From Cellvibrio sp. KY-YJ-3 (GTDB lineage Bacteria > Pseudomonadota > Gammaproteobacteria > Pseudomonadales > Cellvibrionaceae), in the NCBI RefSeq assembly GCF_008806955.1, contig NZ_CP031727.1, forward strand, positions 806,001-870,000: DNA of 64,000 bases, read 5' to 3'. Shown here piece after piece: positions 35,886-46,000 of the stretch; position 1 is the first letter of the stretch, and each line of letters begins with the position of its first letter. Under the pieces are notes generated by a model. It did not search any database, was not told the origin of the DNA, and was given only the letters and a program-made list of their open reading frames with translations. The position numbers were made by a program, and so were the translations under genes.

Positions 35886-35890
35886 TTTTC
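35851..35890 (+). terminator. Intrinsic terminator between the leader and rtcB
   Basis: A 13-bp stem (AAAGCCCTGATTA with TAATCGGGGCTTT, one G-U pair) with a 6-nt GGAAAC loop, followed by TTTCTTTTC. The rtcB ATG is about 85 bases further on. A 9-bp hairpin (35938-35946/35954-35962) sits just before the rtcB ribosome-binding site AAGGG. Confidence 0.9.
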
Positions 35891-35973
35891 TGCGATTTAA
35901 AAAGCCAACTCGAAGGTTTCATTTTTTTAGTAACGCAAAGTGATTTATCAAAAAAATCACTTAAGGGATTTCT

Positions 35974-37182
35974 ATGCCTGTAAAAATTGAATTAAACAAA
36001 AATGCGGGAAATGGTTTTAAACCGGTAAAAATTTACACCCGCGATATTGAAAATGAGGCGCTGACGCAACTGAAAAAAATTGCGGAATTGCCGATCATTC
36101 ATTCGCATATAGCGGCCATGCCCGATGTGCATTTAGGTATTGGTGCGACCGTAGGCGCGGTGATACCAACCTTAAATGCCATTATTCCCGCTGCTGTGGG
36201 TGTGGATATTGGTTGCGGTATGAGTGCGGTACGGCTTTCGGTTAAATCATCGCAACTGCCGGACAACCTCGCCGCAATGCGCAGTGCAATCGAACGCGCA
36301 GTGCCGGTAGGTTTGCAAGCGCATAAAACGGTGAGCATTCGTGAAAGCGCATGCAAACAAATGGCAGCGGGTGTGGAGTGGTTATTTGAAAAACACCCGA
36401 CGGTGATGAAGATGTTAAAGCAACCGAACACCCTGTGGACTAAACAAATGGGCACGCTCGGTAGCGGCAATCATTTTATTGAAGTTTGTGTTGATGAAAA
36501 TAAAGACGTGTGGATCATGCTGCACACTGGCAGCCGTGGAATAGGCAATGCGATTGGGCAATATTTTATCGCCCTCGCCAAAAAAGATATGGGAAAACAC
36601 ATTCACAACTTGCCCGATAAAGATTTGGCCTATTTCACCGAAGGCAGTGAACACTTTGTGGATTACGTGACGGCGGTAAATTGGGCACAGGAATATGCGC
36701 GTGTAAATCGCAATGAAATTATGGGCTTGGTATTGCGCGCAATAGCGCCATTTTTACCCAAGTTTCAAGCCGATCGCCATGCGATTAACTGTCACCATAA
36801 TTATGTGAGCCGCGAGCATCATTTCGGCGCTGATGTATTGGTCACACGTAAAGGAGCCATCAGCGCACGCGAAGGTGAGCTGGGAATTATTCCCGGCAGC
36901 ATGGGCGCTAAATCTTTTATCGTGCGCGGAAAAGGCAATACCGATTCGTTTTGCTCCTGCGCCCACGGTGCCGGTAGAAAAATGAGCCGCACTGCAGCAC
37001 GTCATGCGTTTAGCAAAGAAGATTTAATCGCACAAACCAAAGGTGTTGAATGTCGTAAAGATAAAGCAGTAATTGATGAAATTCCTGCGGCATACAAAGA
37101 CATCGACGAGGTTATGCACAACCAATCTGACTTGATAGAAGTGGTTCATACACTCAAACAAGTCTTATGTATAAAAGGATAA
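35974..37182 (+). CDS. rtcB: RNA-splicing ligase RtcB
   Basis: 402 residues, the usual bacterial length. Conserved blocks: MPDVHLGIGATVGAVIP, GVDIGCGMSAVR (metal-binding Asp and Cys), GSGNHFIEV, HTGSRGIGN, INCHHNYVSREHHF, GIIPGSMGAKSFIVRGKGN and CAHGAGRKMSR with the guanylylated His331. RtcB joins RNA 2',3'-cyclic-phosphate or 3'-phosphate ends to 5'-OH ends with Mn2+ and GTP, repairing tRNAs and rRNA broken by endonucleases. No rtcA or sigma-54 regulator rtcR is in the window. It starts a tight three-gene run (4- and 12-bp gaps) and follows the leader/terminator, which may gate it. Confidence 0.96.
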   Translation: MPVKIELNKNAGNGFKPVKIYTRDIENEALTQLKKIAELPIIHSHIAAMPDVHLGIGATVGAVIPTLNAIIPAAVGVDIGCGMSAVRLSVKSSQLPDNLAAMRSAIERAVPVGLQAHKTVSIRESACKQMAAGVEWLFEKHPTVMKMLKQPNTLWTKQMGTLGSGNHFIEVCVDENKDVWIMLHTGSRGIGNAIGQYFIALAKKDMGKHIHNLPDKDLAYFTEGSEHFVDYVTAVNWAQEYARVNRNEIMGLVLRAIAPFLPKFQADRHAINCHHNYVSREHHFGADVLVTRKGAISAREGELGIIPGSMGAKSFIVRGKGNTDSFCSCAHGAGRKMSRTAARHAFSKEDLIAQTKGVECRKDKAVIDEIPAAYKDIDEVMHNQSDLIEVVHTLKQVLCIKG

Positions 37183-37186
37183 TGTT

Positions 37187-38128
37187 ATGGACGATAGATT
37201 ATTGGATGAAGTCATCGCCTGCCTTCCCAAGGAGCGCACACAGTTTTGCTATTTTAAGGATCAGTACGCGGTTTATTTACTCAAACAGTATTTAAGCACA
37301 GCTACCAGTGGTGATATTCACAGCATCAAACAGTCAAAGTTGAAAAAGCTTTTGGACAAACCACTCGTGAAAGACACCCTTAAAAAATCAGGAAATGGAC
37401 GGCTTGAAGTAGCGCAATTGGATAGTGTGTGGTCAACACAAGCCGAGCACTATGTATTAACACTCGGCAGGTGGGGCCACAAGAATCGTTACTCCTGGAA
37501 CCAAACATCGCGCCCAGGCGCGAATCTGGTGTTGCAATTAAATTTGAGTAATCAATTTGATGCAATGTTTATGGCAGTAACCGGTTGCCATTTGAATAGG
37601 CTGACAACCTCGGCTCACCCTAAAAGCCGGAAGCGTATGGCAACACTCGCATGGGCAAGGTTGGATATGGATTTCAATACCGGAGAAATTCTGATTGAAG
37701 AGATTCAATCCGATTTAATCCGCGACTTGGAGTACACCTACAAGCGAGCATTAAGTACAGGGTGCGGTAATGAAATGCATTTCTATTGGAGCCGCACTAG
37801 CCTAGACCGAAATAAGGTAGCGGCTTACTGCGAAAATGTGATCGCAGAGCAAAAAAAGATTTGGTCAGAAGCCATGATGGCGGCAACGCTTTGGTTTGTG
37901 CAGCAGGAGTTGGGTTTTAGCAAAATTTATTACCACACCTTCGATACCGGAAAAGTAATGAAGAAGATAAATGGCAGTGCGCCACCCCGCTCGCTCTACA
38001 CAGATTTACCAGAGAAGTTTTGTTTTGAAACTACAAAACAAGCGCCGCAATTTATCGCCAATGATGCAAAAGCAAAACGCCGCTTAAAAGCGGCGAACAA
38101 TCCCGAGTGGTTTTTACTAGCCAGTTAA
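37187..38128 (+). CDS. Uncharacterised protein encoded immediately after rtcB
   Basis: 313 residues; its start is 4 bases after the rtcB stop and its ribosome-binding site AAGG lies inside the end of rtcB, so translation is coupled. I do not recognise the family. There is no signal peptide or membrane helix. Visible features: WARLDMDFNTGEILIEEIQSDL near residues 150-175, with the IEEIQSDL motif that I associate with domains of large polyvalent phage or mobile-element proteins; an Arg/Lys-rich second half; and SKIYYHTFDTGKVMKKING near residue 245. The arrangement suggests a partner in RNA repair, but this is inference from position only. Confidence 0.8.
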   Translation: MDDRLLDEVIACLPKERTQFCYFKDQYAVYLLKQYLSTATSGDIHSIKQSKLKKLLDKPLVKDTLKKSGNGRLEVAQLDSVWSTQAEHYVLTLGRWGHKNRYSWNQTSRPGANLVLQLNLSNQFDAMFMAVTGCHLNRLTTSAHPKSRKRMATLAWARLDMDFNTGEILIEEIQSDLIRDLEYTYKRALSTGCGNEMHFYWSRTSLDRNKVAAYCENVIAEQKKIWSEAMMAATLWFVQQELGFSKIYYHTFDTGKVMKKINGSAPPRSLYTDLPEKFCFETTKQAPQFIANDAKAKRRLKAANNPEWFLLAS

Positions 38129-38140
38129 CAGGAGGCAATC

Positions 38141-38422
38141 ATGCCCAACCAGCAAGAAGACAAGAATGTAAAAGGTAAAAAAAAGGAACGGCGCAACGGC
38201 CATGCATTTCACCCCATTATGAGCAAAGGTGGTGTGCATGAAAAAACGGAAAAGGCTAAACGTAAGGCCGCCAAGCATGAAATGAAACGCAAAGTTAACG
38301 AGTGGCTCGATGTAAAAGGAGGGTCATCGGCCACCCGTTCACCAGCGCGGAGCAGAATTAGTGTTAATAATTTCGATACGCAAGAGAGCAGCCCAAAGCG
38401 CGCGATAATCACCCTCCACTAA
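38141..38422 (+). CDS. Small highly basic protein, third gene of the rtcB run
   Basis: 93 residues behind an AGGAGG ribosome-binding site, 12 bases after the previous stop. The first 55 residues are dense in Lys/Arg (KGKKKERRNGHAFHPIMSKG, then KTEKAKRKAAKHEMKRKV); the tail is Ser/Arg-rich. The charge suggests nucleic-acid or ribosome binding. I do not recognise the family. Downstream is a convergent VOC gene with no clear terminator in the 82-bp gap. Confidence 0.75.
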   Translation: MPNQQEDKNVKGKKKERRNGHAFHPIMSKGGVHEKTEKAKRKAAKHEMKRKVNEWLDVKGGSSATRSPARSRISVNNFDTQESSPKRAIITLH

Positions 38423-38504
38423 ATAAAATCGGTGTTTTGGACTGCTCTGTTTGTACTCGTGTGAAATTGGCACTGCCTAACCCAGCGCCATTTGTTTACA
38501 GCAA

Positions 38505-38864
38505 TTAAATTTTTGCTTCCGACCAAACCGCAAACTCATTACCACTCGGCTCAGTAAAATGAAACCGGCAACCGCCGGGGAAATCGAACAGCGGTTTGAT
38601 AATCGTGCCACCGCTGTTAATCACTTTTTGTAAAGTCATTTGAATATCCGAGCTATAAAAAACCAACAGCGCCGCACCCTTACTGGCTTGACTGCACATG
38701 TCTGCTTTATGGAAACCACCATCCAAACCCTGATTGGAAAACGCGGTGTATTCAGGACCATAATCGACGAATTCCCAACCAAATACACTGGAGAAAAAGG
38801 TTTTGGTTGCCAGTAAATCGAGCGCGGCAAATTCGACGTAGTTGAGTTTTTCGTGATTATTCAT
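38505..38864 (-). CDS. VOC (glyoxalase/bleomycin-resistance fold) protein
   Basis: 119 residues from ATG 38864, behind AAAGGAG. The sequence KLNYVEFAALDLLATKTFFSSVFGWEF is the start of a VOC unit, and GGCRFHFTEPSGNEFAVWSE is its end with the usual metal-site Glu. Two beta-alpha-beta-beta-beta units make one small domain. Substrate unknown. It starts 19 bases after the metallo-beta-lactamase stop codon and is probably co-transcribed with it. Confidence 0.88.
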   Translation of the reverse strand: MNNHEKLNYVEFAALDLLATKTFFSSVFGWEFVDYGPEYTAFSNQGLDGGFHKADMCSQASKGAALLVFYSSDIQMTLQKVINSGGTIIKPLFDFPGGCRFHFTEPSGNEFAVWSEAKI

Positions 38865-38883
38865 TAATCGCTCCTTTTGAAAT

Positions 38884-39606
<723 letters not shown>

Positions 39607-39631
39607 TTATTTCCCTTTATTAAATTTATTT

Positions 39632-39976
39632 CTAATTCCACGGTTTCCCCCGCGTCCGCTCCACTGCCTCCAAACGCAAATGCAGTGCCGCTTTGGCAAC
39701 TATGTGGCAGCTAACGGGCGCAGTGATGAAGAGGAATAACGCGATCAGTAATTCATGCAGGCTCAAACCATCGCCCTGGGTGGAGAAGAAAATCACTGAG
39801 CCGATGATGATGCCACCAACTCCCAGCGTGGTGGCTTTGGCGGGGCCGTGCAGGCGGAGGTAAAAATCCGGCAGGCGCATCAGGCCGATGGAGCCAATGA
39901 GCGCGAAGGTGGCACCGACGAGTAGGAAGAAGCTTATTAGGCCTTCCAGTAATGCAGAGTCGAGCGAAACAGGCAT
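39632..39976 (-). CDS. mrpG: Na+/H+ antiporter subunit MrpG/MnhG
   Basis: 114 residues from ATG 39976 behind AAGGGGGG. Family stretches: LIGSIGLMRLPDFYLRLHGP and KATTLGVGGIIIG, with three membrane helices. Last subunit of the Mrp complex, which exchanges cytosolic Na+ for H+. The start is 10 bases after mrpF. Confidence 0.93.
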   Translation of the reverse strand: MPVSLDSALLEGLISFFLLVGATFALIGSIGLMRLPDFYLRLHGPAKATTLGVGGIIIGSVIFFSTQGDGLSLHELLIALFLFITAPVSCHIVAKAALHLRLEAVERTRGKPWN

Positions 39977-39986
39977 AAATCCCCCC

Positions 39987-40256
39987 TTATTCAATAATGT
40001 CGCCACGCAGCAGGTATTTGCTGAGCGCGACTGTGCCGACAAAACCCATCACCGCGATGAGTAACGCCGCTTCGAAATACAACATGCTGCCCTGATAAAT
40101 ACCGAACAACACCAGCAGCGCGATGGCGTTGATGTACATGGTGTCGAGCGCGAGTATGCGGTCGGGCAGCGAGGGGCCGAGTATCAGGCGCCAGAGGTTG
40201 AGGGCGATGGCGATGCCCAGCAGCAACATGGCGATACTTATGGCTGTGGTGAGCAT
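39987..40256 (-). CDS. mrpF: Na+/H+ antiporter subunit MrpF/MnhF
   Basis: 89 residues, three helices, with LILGPSLPDRILALDTMYINAIALLVL typical of MrpF. It overlaps the end of mrpE by 19 bases, so the two are translationally coupled. Confidence 0.93.
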   Translation of the reverse strand: MLTTAISIAMLLLGIAIALNLWRLILGPSLPDRILALDTMYINAIALLVLFGIYQGSMLYFEAALLIAVMGFVGTVALSKYLLRGDIIE

Positions 40257-40780
40257 TCAAATACCTCCTTCAACGGGGCTTCGTAGCGCTGTTTCATCTC
40301 GGCGATGGCGGCGTCTATATCGGTGACGTGCAGGCTGTGCACCAGCAGGTAGCGACGATCCAGACTTAGATCCGCCGACACTGTGCCGGGGGTGAGTGAG
40401 ATGGTGCTGGCAAACAGGGTGATGGTGAATTCGTGGTGGATATCGAGCGGCACCTGCATAAAAGCCGGTTGCAGTTTGTTAATCGGGCCGAGGATGCGCA
40501 CCGCCAGAATCAAGTTGGCGATGAGGATGTCCCAGAACACCACCAGCACAAATTTGATCAGCACCAGCGGGTGACGCAAGCGCAAGGACTCGGGCCAGAA
40601 ACCTTGTGTAAGCCAGGGGATCACCCAAGCCAGAATACTGCCGAGTACGACTTGGCCGACGCTGACATCGTTCGCCAGCAGCAGCCAGAGCAAGAGCATA
40701 AATACACTCAACCCCGCGTGCGGAAACCAGCTGCGCGCTTTGGGTGCGGTTGAAGAAGGTGTGGCCGGTCGTGGGTTCAT
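40238..40780 (-). CDS. mrpE: Na+/H+ antiporter subunit MrpE/MnhE
   Basis: 180 residues. Membrane helices at the N-terminus, then the cytoplasmic MrpE domain with DIHHEFTITLFASTISLTPGTVSADLS, the conserved core of this subunit. It begins two bases after the mrpD stop. Confidence 0.93.
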   Translation of the reverse strand: MNPRPATPSSTAPKARSWFPHAGLSVFMLLLWLLLANDVSVGQVVLGSILAWVIPWLTQGFWPESLRLRHPLVLIKFVLVVFWDILIANLILAVRILGPINKLQPAFMQVPLDIHHEFTITLFASTISLTPGTVSADLSLDRRYLLVHSLHVTDIDAAIAEMKQRYEAPLKEVFECSPQP

Positions 40781-40782
40781 GA

Positions 40783-42327
40783 TTAGTTGCCCTCAGTGGC
40801 GGTGAATTCATGCATGGCTTGAATATAGGCTTCGGGCGATAGCAGTTGCTGCGCCAGCGCTTGGGTGTAATCCAGCACAGTCGATGCGCCCAGCGTAACC
40901 ATAAAAATGCAGAGTAAAAGCCCGATCACCGCCAGCAGTTCACCTTTTTGCGCCAAGGGGTTGCCGGCATCGGGATCGGTTGCGCCTTGGGTTGAAACTA
41001 CATCACCCTCAGCACGCCAGAAAAAAGTGGAACCGCTGCGACTGAGCGCCATCAGCGTGGCGAGGCTGCCAGCGAGCAATAGCACCCACAGCCAGATTGC
41101 ATTGCCTTGAGTACCAGCGGCGCTGAGCAACAACAGCTTGCCGATAAACCCACTGAGCGGCGGTAGGCCAATCACACTCACAGCGGCGATAAAAAACAGG
41201 CTGCCAAGTATTGCCGACTGCGCCATGCGCGGCCCTTTGGTAATGCGATCACCCAGATCACCGCGCTGACGCTGGATAAGATTGGCCAGCAGGAACAGTG
41301 CACCACAGATCCATGTTGAATGAATGAGATAGTAAAAACTCGCCGCCAGCGCCGCTTCGGTATTAAGCGCGATACCGGCGAGCAGTGTGCCGACCGACAC
41401 CACCACCAAATAGGCGATCTGGACGCGTAGTTCGCGTGCCGCGAGTGCGCCCAGCAAACCCAGCGCCAGAGTAATCAGCGCCAATGGCCAGAGCCATGGC
41501 AACGCGAGATTTGCCAGCGGTCCGGCACTATCGCCAAAGATCAGGGTGTAAGTGCGCACTATGGTGTAAACGCCCACTTTGGTCATGATCGCAAAGAGCG
41601 CGGCCACCGGCGCACTGGCCGAGGCGTAGGCCCGCGGCAGCCAAAAATACAGCGGCGCTATGGCGGCTTTGAGGCCAAATACGACCAACAACAACACACC
41701 GGCGGTGGCGGCGAGCGGGGCATCGGCGGGGTCGAGTTGGGCGACTTTGGCTGCCATATCCGCCATATTGAGGCTGCCGGTAATGCCGTAAAGCGCCGAT
41801 ACCGCGATCAAAAACAGCGCCGAGCCTGCCAGATTAATCACAACATAGTGCAGACCCGCACGCGCCCGTTCGGCGCCACGGCCATGCAGTAAAAGCGCGT
41901 ATGAGGCGATGAGCAATACCTCGAAAAACACAAACAGGTTAAACAGATCGCCAGTCAGAAACGCGCCGTTCACCCCCAGCAATAGAAATTGCACCATGGC
42001 GTGGAGCTTGTCGCCGGGGCCATCGGTGCCGCGTGCAGCGTAGATAAGGCTGAACAGCGCGAGCACCGAGGTGACCAATAGCATAAGCGCGCTCAGACGA
42101 TCCAACACCAGCACGATTCCGAACGGCGGCATCCAATTGCCCAAGGCGTAAAGGTGGATTTGACCATCGTTGGCGACTTGCAACAGGGCAATCGCCACCG
42201 CCACCAGTAGCGCGGTGGAGATAATGCTTAAACAGCGAATCAGCAACAGCGAACGACCGGAGAGGAAAATCAGCAGCACTGCGGTGAGCAGAGGGAGTAA
42301 AAGAGGAGCGATCAGTAAATGACTCAA
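40783..42327 (-). CDS. mrpD: Na+/H+ antiporter subunit MrpD/MnhD
   Basis: 514 residues, about 14 helices, related to respiratory complex I subunits NuoM/NuoN. VNGAFLTGDLFNLFVFFEVLLIASY holds the conserved Glu of helix V, and KAAIAPLYFWLPRAYASASAPV the conserved Lys and Pro of helix VII. Probably one of the proton- or sodium-pathway subunits. It overlaps mrpC by four bases. Confidence 0.95.
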   Translation of the reverse strand: MSHLLIAPLLLPLLTAVLLIFLSGRSLLLIRCLSIISTALLVAVAIALLQVANDGQIHLYALGNWMPPFGIVLVLDRLSALMLLVTSVLALFSLIYAARGTDGPGDKLHAMVQFLLLGVNGAFLTGDLFNLFVFFEVLLIASYALLLHGRGAERARAGLHYVVINLAGSALFLIAVSALYGITGSLNMADMAAKVAQLDPADAPLAATAGVLLLVVFGLKAAIAPLYFWLPRAYASASAPVAALFAIMTKVGVYTIVRTYTLIFGDSAGPLANLALPWLWPLALITLALGLLGALAARELRVQIAYLVVVSVGTLLAGIALNTEAALAASFYYLIHSTWICGALFLLANLIQRQRGDLGDRITKGPRMAQSAILGSLFFIAAVSVIGLPPLSGFIGKLLLLSAAGTQGNAIWLWVLLLAGSLATLMALSRSGSTFFWRAEGDVVSTQGATDPDAGNPLAQKGELLAVIGLLLCIFMVTLGASTVLDYTQALAQQLLSPEAYIQAMHEFTATEGN

Positions 42328-42716
42328 ACTTCGTCCTCCTCTAGCGGGCGCACCGGCTTGACCGGTTTTTCGCCCAAGCCCGCTGTGCCGTCCACGTGGT
42401 CATTACCCAGTTCGGCGCGGGCGCGCAAGGCGAGTACCAGCAGGAAGGCAGTCATCGCAAAACCGATCACAATCGCGGTGAGTACGAGTGCTTGCGGTAG
42501 CGGGTCGGCATAATTGAGGGTGCTGCTGAGGCTGTCGCCCTTGTTCACCACAGCCGGTGCGCCGGTGCGCAAGCGGCCCATCACAAAAATAAACAGGTTA
42601 ACCCCGTAGGACAGCAGGGTCAGGCCGAGAATGACCGGAAAGGTACGGGCACGCAGCAGCAAGTACACACCGCAGCTCACCAATACCCCAATCACCAACG
42701 CAATTAGCGCTTCCAT
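42324..42716 (-). CDS. mrpC: Na+/H+ antiporter subunit MrpC/MnhC (NuoK-like)
   Basis: 130 residues, three helices; GLTLLSYGVNLFIFVMGRL and DPLPQALVLTAIVIGFAMTA are standard MrpC/NuoK stretches. It overlaps mrpA by one base and mrpD by four. Confidence 0.94.
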   Translation of the reverse strand: MEALIALVIGVLVSCGVYLLLRARTFPVILGLTLLSYGVNLFIFVMGRLRTGAPAVVNKGDSLSSTLNYADPLPQALVLTAIVIGFAMTAFLLVLALRARAELGNDHVDGTAGLGEKPVKPVRPLEEDEV

Positions 42717-45541
42717 CAGTGTGCCTCCTCTGAGTCGCCATAAGCTGTACCGGACGATGTGTTGTAGGTGGTTTGCGCCAGATTGCCCAGCTGCGCCAGC
42801 ATGAGGAGGGTCGCACCCACCACGGTGACGTACACCCCGGTATCAAAAATCATCGCCGTCGCCAGTTCAAACTTGCCCACCAGTGGCCAGCTCACATAGG
42901 TAAAACTGGTAGTGAGGAAGGGGTAGCCGAATAACCAGCTGCCAATGCCGGTGATTGTGGCGATCAATACGCCGAACACCGCCACGCGGCCATAATCCAG
43001 TGGCAGGCGCTGCTGCACCCAGGCCGAGCCGCTGCACACATACTGCAAAATCAGCGCGATGCTGGTGATCAGCCCGGCGATAAATCCCCCACCCGGCTGG
43101 TTGTGGCCGCGCAGGAAAATGTACACCGAGACCATAAGCGCGAGCGGCAGCAAAATCCGCGACAGCACCGTGAGGATGGGGGGATAAGGATCACGCGCCC
43201 AGCGGCGACCCTCGCCATCCATCCCCGGCAATGGCAAACGCAAACCGTCGAGCATCAGGTAAACGCCCAGACCGGCAATCGCCAGTACGGTGATTTCGCC
43301 GAGGGTATCAAAACCGCGGAAGTCCACCAGAATCACATTGACCACGTTAGTCCCGCCGCCACCGCTGACACTGTTAGCGAGGAAGAAGTCGGCCAATCCG
43401 GTATCGTAAGGGCGGGTGAGAATTGCCAGTGTCAGCAAACCCACGCCTAAACCGGCGCCACCCGCAAGCAGGATATCGCGCACAATCCGGCTCTTATCGG
43501 AATCGTGCGGGGTGATTTGCGGCAGGAAGTAGAGCGCCAGCATCAGCAGGATAATGGTCACTACTTCCACCGAAATTTGCGTGAGCGCCAGATCGGGTGC
43601 GGAAAAGCGCACAAACGCGAGCGACAAAATCAGCCCCACCACGCTCAGCACCAGCAGCGCCGCAAGCCGGTTGTGGTGGATAACGACCGTCACCAATGCG
43701 GCGATCATCAACACTACCGCGAGCAACAAGCTGACCCAGTCCACCGGCGTGAACGCGACATTCCCCAGCAGGGAACCCAGCGGCCAGAATTCCACCGCCG
43801 CCATCACTAACGCAGTGGCGATAAACAGCGCCGCCGAGCGCTGCAAGGAGCCGTTTTCGATAGCATCGGTCACACGCTGGGCAAAGCGCACGAGGCTCTG
43901 GATACGTTTTTCAAACTCTTCTTTTTGATCCACCCGGTAACCGCGCTCATAAAACGCAAACAGCCCTTTGCGCTGGTAGTAGAGCAGCAAGCCGCCGAGC
44001 AGCGCCGTCACACTCATCGCCAACGGCAGGTTGATGCCATGCCAAATGGCGATGTGATAGTCAGGAATCCCTTCCCCCAGCACCGCGTAACTGGCGGCAT
44101 CCAGAATGGGTGCAACCGTGAAATTGGGCAGGATACCAACCAGCAAACAGAGCACCCCCAAAATCGCCATGGGTAAAATCATCAAGCCCGGCGGCTCGTG
44201 GGGCGGGAACTTGGGCAGGTTGATGGGTTGGCCGTTAAAGAACACATCGTGAATAAACCGGTAGGAATAGGCCACCGCAAAAATCCCGGCGAGCGTCGCC
44301 ATCAGCGGGATAATCCAATCGAACCCGCCCATCAATTCCACCTGCAAGGTCTCGGTAAAAAACATCTCCTTACTCAGGAACCCGTTGAGCAGTGGCACCC
44401 CGGCCATGGCCGAGGCCGACACCATGGCCACGGTCGCGGTGATCGGCATGTACTGCCACATACCATTGATGCGACGCATATCGCGGGTGCCGGTTTCGTG
44501 GTCGATAATGCCCGCCGCCATAAACAGCGAGGCCTTGAAGGTCGCGTGATTGACGATATGAAACAGCGCCGCCACCGTCGCCAGTTCGCTGCTAAAACCC
44601 AACAACATGGTGATCAACCCGAGGTGGCTGATGGTGGAATAGGCGAGCAAGCCTTTGAGGTCGTGTTTAAAGAGCGCGGTATAAGCGCCAAACACGAGTG
44701 TCGCGAGGCCCGTAAACGTCACCAGATAGAACCACAAATCCGAACCCGATAACGCGGGATACAAACGCGCGAGCAAAAACACACCCGCTTTTACCATGGT
44801 CGCCGAGTGCAAATAAGCCGATACCGGCGTAGGTGCCGCCATGGCATGAGGCAGCCAGAAGTGAAAGGGAAACTGCGCCGATTTGGTAAAAGCGCCGATT
44901 AAAATCAGGATCAGCGCGACCGGGTAAAGCGGATGCGCCTGGATCAAATCGGCCGAGTTAGTGATCACTTGCAGACTGTAAGAGCCAGTGATCTGGCCAA
45001 GAATCAACGCGCCAGCAAGTAACGTCAGCCCCCCTGCCCCGGTAATCGCCAGCGCCATACGCGCGCCTTTACGCGCCTCACTCTTGTGCGACCAATAGCC
45101 AATCAGTAGGAACGAACTCAGGCTGGTCAGCTCCCAAAACACCACCAACAGCAGGATGTTATCGGCCAGCACTATGCCGAGCATCGCCATCATAAACAGT
45201 TGCAAAAGTGCGTAGAGGCGACCGAGGGAATCCTGTTTATCCAAGTAGTAGCGGGCGTAAAAAATCACCAGCAGGCCAATCACAAGGATCAAGAGCGCGA
45301 ACATCATGCCCAGCCCGTCAAGGCGCAGGCTTAAATCCATACCCAGCTGCGGCAGCCAATCCAAATGGAAGAAAAACAGCTGCCGCTCAAACAGTGCGGG
45401 CAGATAGGACAGCAATAAGCCCAGCGCCAATAATGGCCCTATCGCCGCCGAAAATGCGCATATATTGCGCCCAAAGCGCTCGCATAAGGGCGGCAAAAAC
45501 GCGCCCAGCAAGGGCAGTAAAATGATCCACAACAATTCCAT
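42716..45541 (-). CDS. mrpA: Na+/H+ antiporter fused subunit MrpA-MrpB
   Basis: 941 residues from ATG 45541 ([17 protein letters not shown]), which has a GGGGA site; 13 further upstream codons are open. The N-terminal ~500 residues are NuoL-like: [21 protein letters not shown] with the key Glu, [26 protein letters not shown] with the Lys. The middle holds the MrpA-specific C-terminal region, and the final ~140 residues are the MrpB domain ([19 protein letters not shown]). A separate mrpB is therefore absent, a common group-2 arrangement. First gene of mrpAB-C-D-E-F-G. Confidence 0.95.
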   Translation of the reverse strand: MELLWIILLPLLGAFLPPLCERFGRNICAFSAAIGPLLALGLLLSYLPALFERQLFFFHLDWLPQLGMDLSLRLDGLGMMFALLILVIGLLVIFYARYYLDKQDSLGRLYALLQLFMMAMLGIVLADNILLLVVFWELTSLSSFLLIGYWSHKSEARKGARMALAITGAGGLTLLAGALILGQITGSYSLQVITNSADLIQAHPLYPVALILILIGAFTKSAQFPFHFWLPHAMAAPTPVSAYLHSATMVKAGVFLLARLYPALSGSDLWFYLVTFTGLATLVFGAYTALFKHDLKGLLAYSTISHLGLITMLLGFSSELATVAALFHIVNHATFKASLFMAAGIIDHETGTRDMRRINGMWQYMPITATVAMVSASAMAGVPLLNGFLSKEMFFTETLQVELMGGFDWIIPLMATLAGIFAVAYSYRFIHDVFFNGQPINLPKFPPHEPPGLMILPMAILGVLCLLVGILPNFTVAPILDAASYAVLGEGIPDYHIAIWHGINLPLAMSVTALLGGLLLYYQRKGLFAFYERGYRVDQKEEFEKRIQSLVRFAQRVTDAIENGSLQRSAALFIATALVMAAVEFWPLGSLLGNVAFTPVDWVSLLLAVVLMIAALVTVVIHHNRLAALLVLSVVGLILSLAFVRFSAPDLALTQISVEVVTIILLMLALYFLPQITPHDSDKSRIVRDILLAGGAGLGVGLLTLAILTRPYDTGLADFFLANSVSGGGGTNVVNVILVDFRGFDTLGEITVLAIAGLGVYLMLDGLRLPLPGMDGEGRRWARDPYPPILTVLSRILLPLALMVSVYIFLRGHNQPGGGFIAGLITSIALILQYVCSGSAWVQQRLPLDYGRVAVFGVLIATITGIGSWLFGYPFLTTSFTYVSWPLVGKFELATAMIFDTGVYVTVVGATLLMLAQLGNLAQTTYNTSSGTAYGDSEEAH

Positions 45542-45844
45542 GCGATATCCCCGGAATGCTTGATGACAATGCACAATCAATGCACAACAACAGCCAGCGC
45601 AACAGGCTGACTATAGGCATAAAACGCAGACGAGTTTTAGATTAACGCAGGTGGGTCGGTAAAAAAGGGATGGCGCTGACACAGCGGCGAGCGGCTGCGC
45701 AGCCAGAAGGCATTGGTGTGCGGATGTTTTGCATCCGATGTGTGGACAAAACAGGAAGTCAACATGCTTCTGTTATACCCATTTTGGCGTGCAGATGCCA
45801 GTCAATGGCGCTTTTTTTCACAGTTCCTTACGCCCCAAAAGCAC

Positions 45845-45880
45845 AAAAACCACAGCCCCCTGATTGAGAGGTGGCTGTGG
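45845..45880 (-). terminator. Intrinsic terminator of the 29-residue peptide gene
   Basis: On the minus strand an 8-bp stem CCACAGCC/GGCTGTGG with a 15-nt loop is followed by TTTTTGTGC, about 30 bases past the small gene's stop. Confidence 0.85.
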
Positions 45881-45910
45881 CTTTGCGGCCTTGGTTTTCA
45901 GTTAAAAAAC

Positions 45911-46000
45911 TTAGGCAGGAGCTAATGCAAAAACAACGACGTGTGCAGTAATCAATAACCCGCAGAGCATGAGCTGCTGACGAATACTGAGAGTGGACAT
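45911..46000 (-). CDS. 29-residue membrane peptide
   Basis: ATG 46000 to TAA 45911, about 370 bp upstream of mrpA. The peptide starts MSTLSIRQQLMLCG and has one hydrophobic helix (LLITAHVVVFALAPA) ending in a short polar-free tail. An AGCAGG/AGGT stretch upstream is a weak ribosome-binding site. A dedicated intrinsic terminator follows 30 bases later, which argues for a real short transcript. No known family recognised. It could be a small regulatory or toxin-like membrane peptide, or part of an mRNA-borne regulator of mrp; all of this is inference. Confidence 0.5.
   Translation of the reverse strand: MSTLSIRQQLMLCGLLITAHVVVFALAPA

Noticed and set aside
42716-45541. Missing mrpB gene
   Set aside because: The MrpB domain is fused to the end of MrpA, a known arrangement, so the antiporter is complete.
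45670-45925. Two 65-70 codon plus-strand frames upstream of mrpA
   Set aside because: They cross the terminator hairpin and have no ribosome-binding site or protein-like features.
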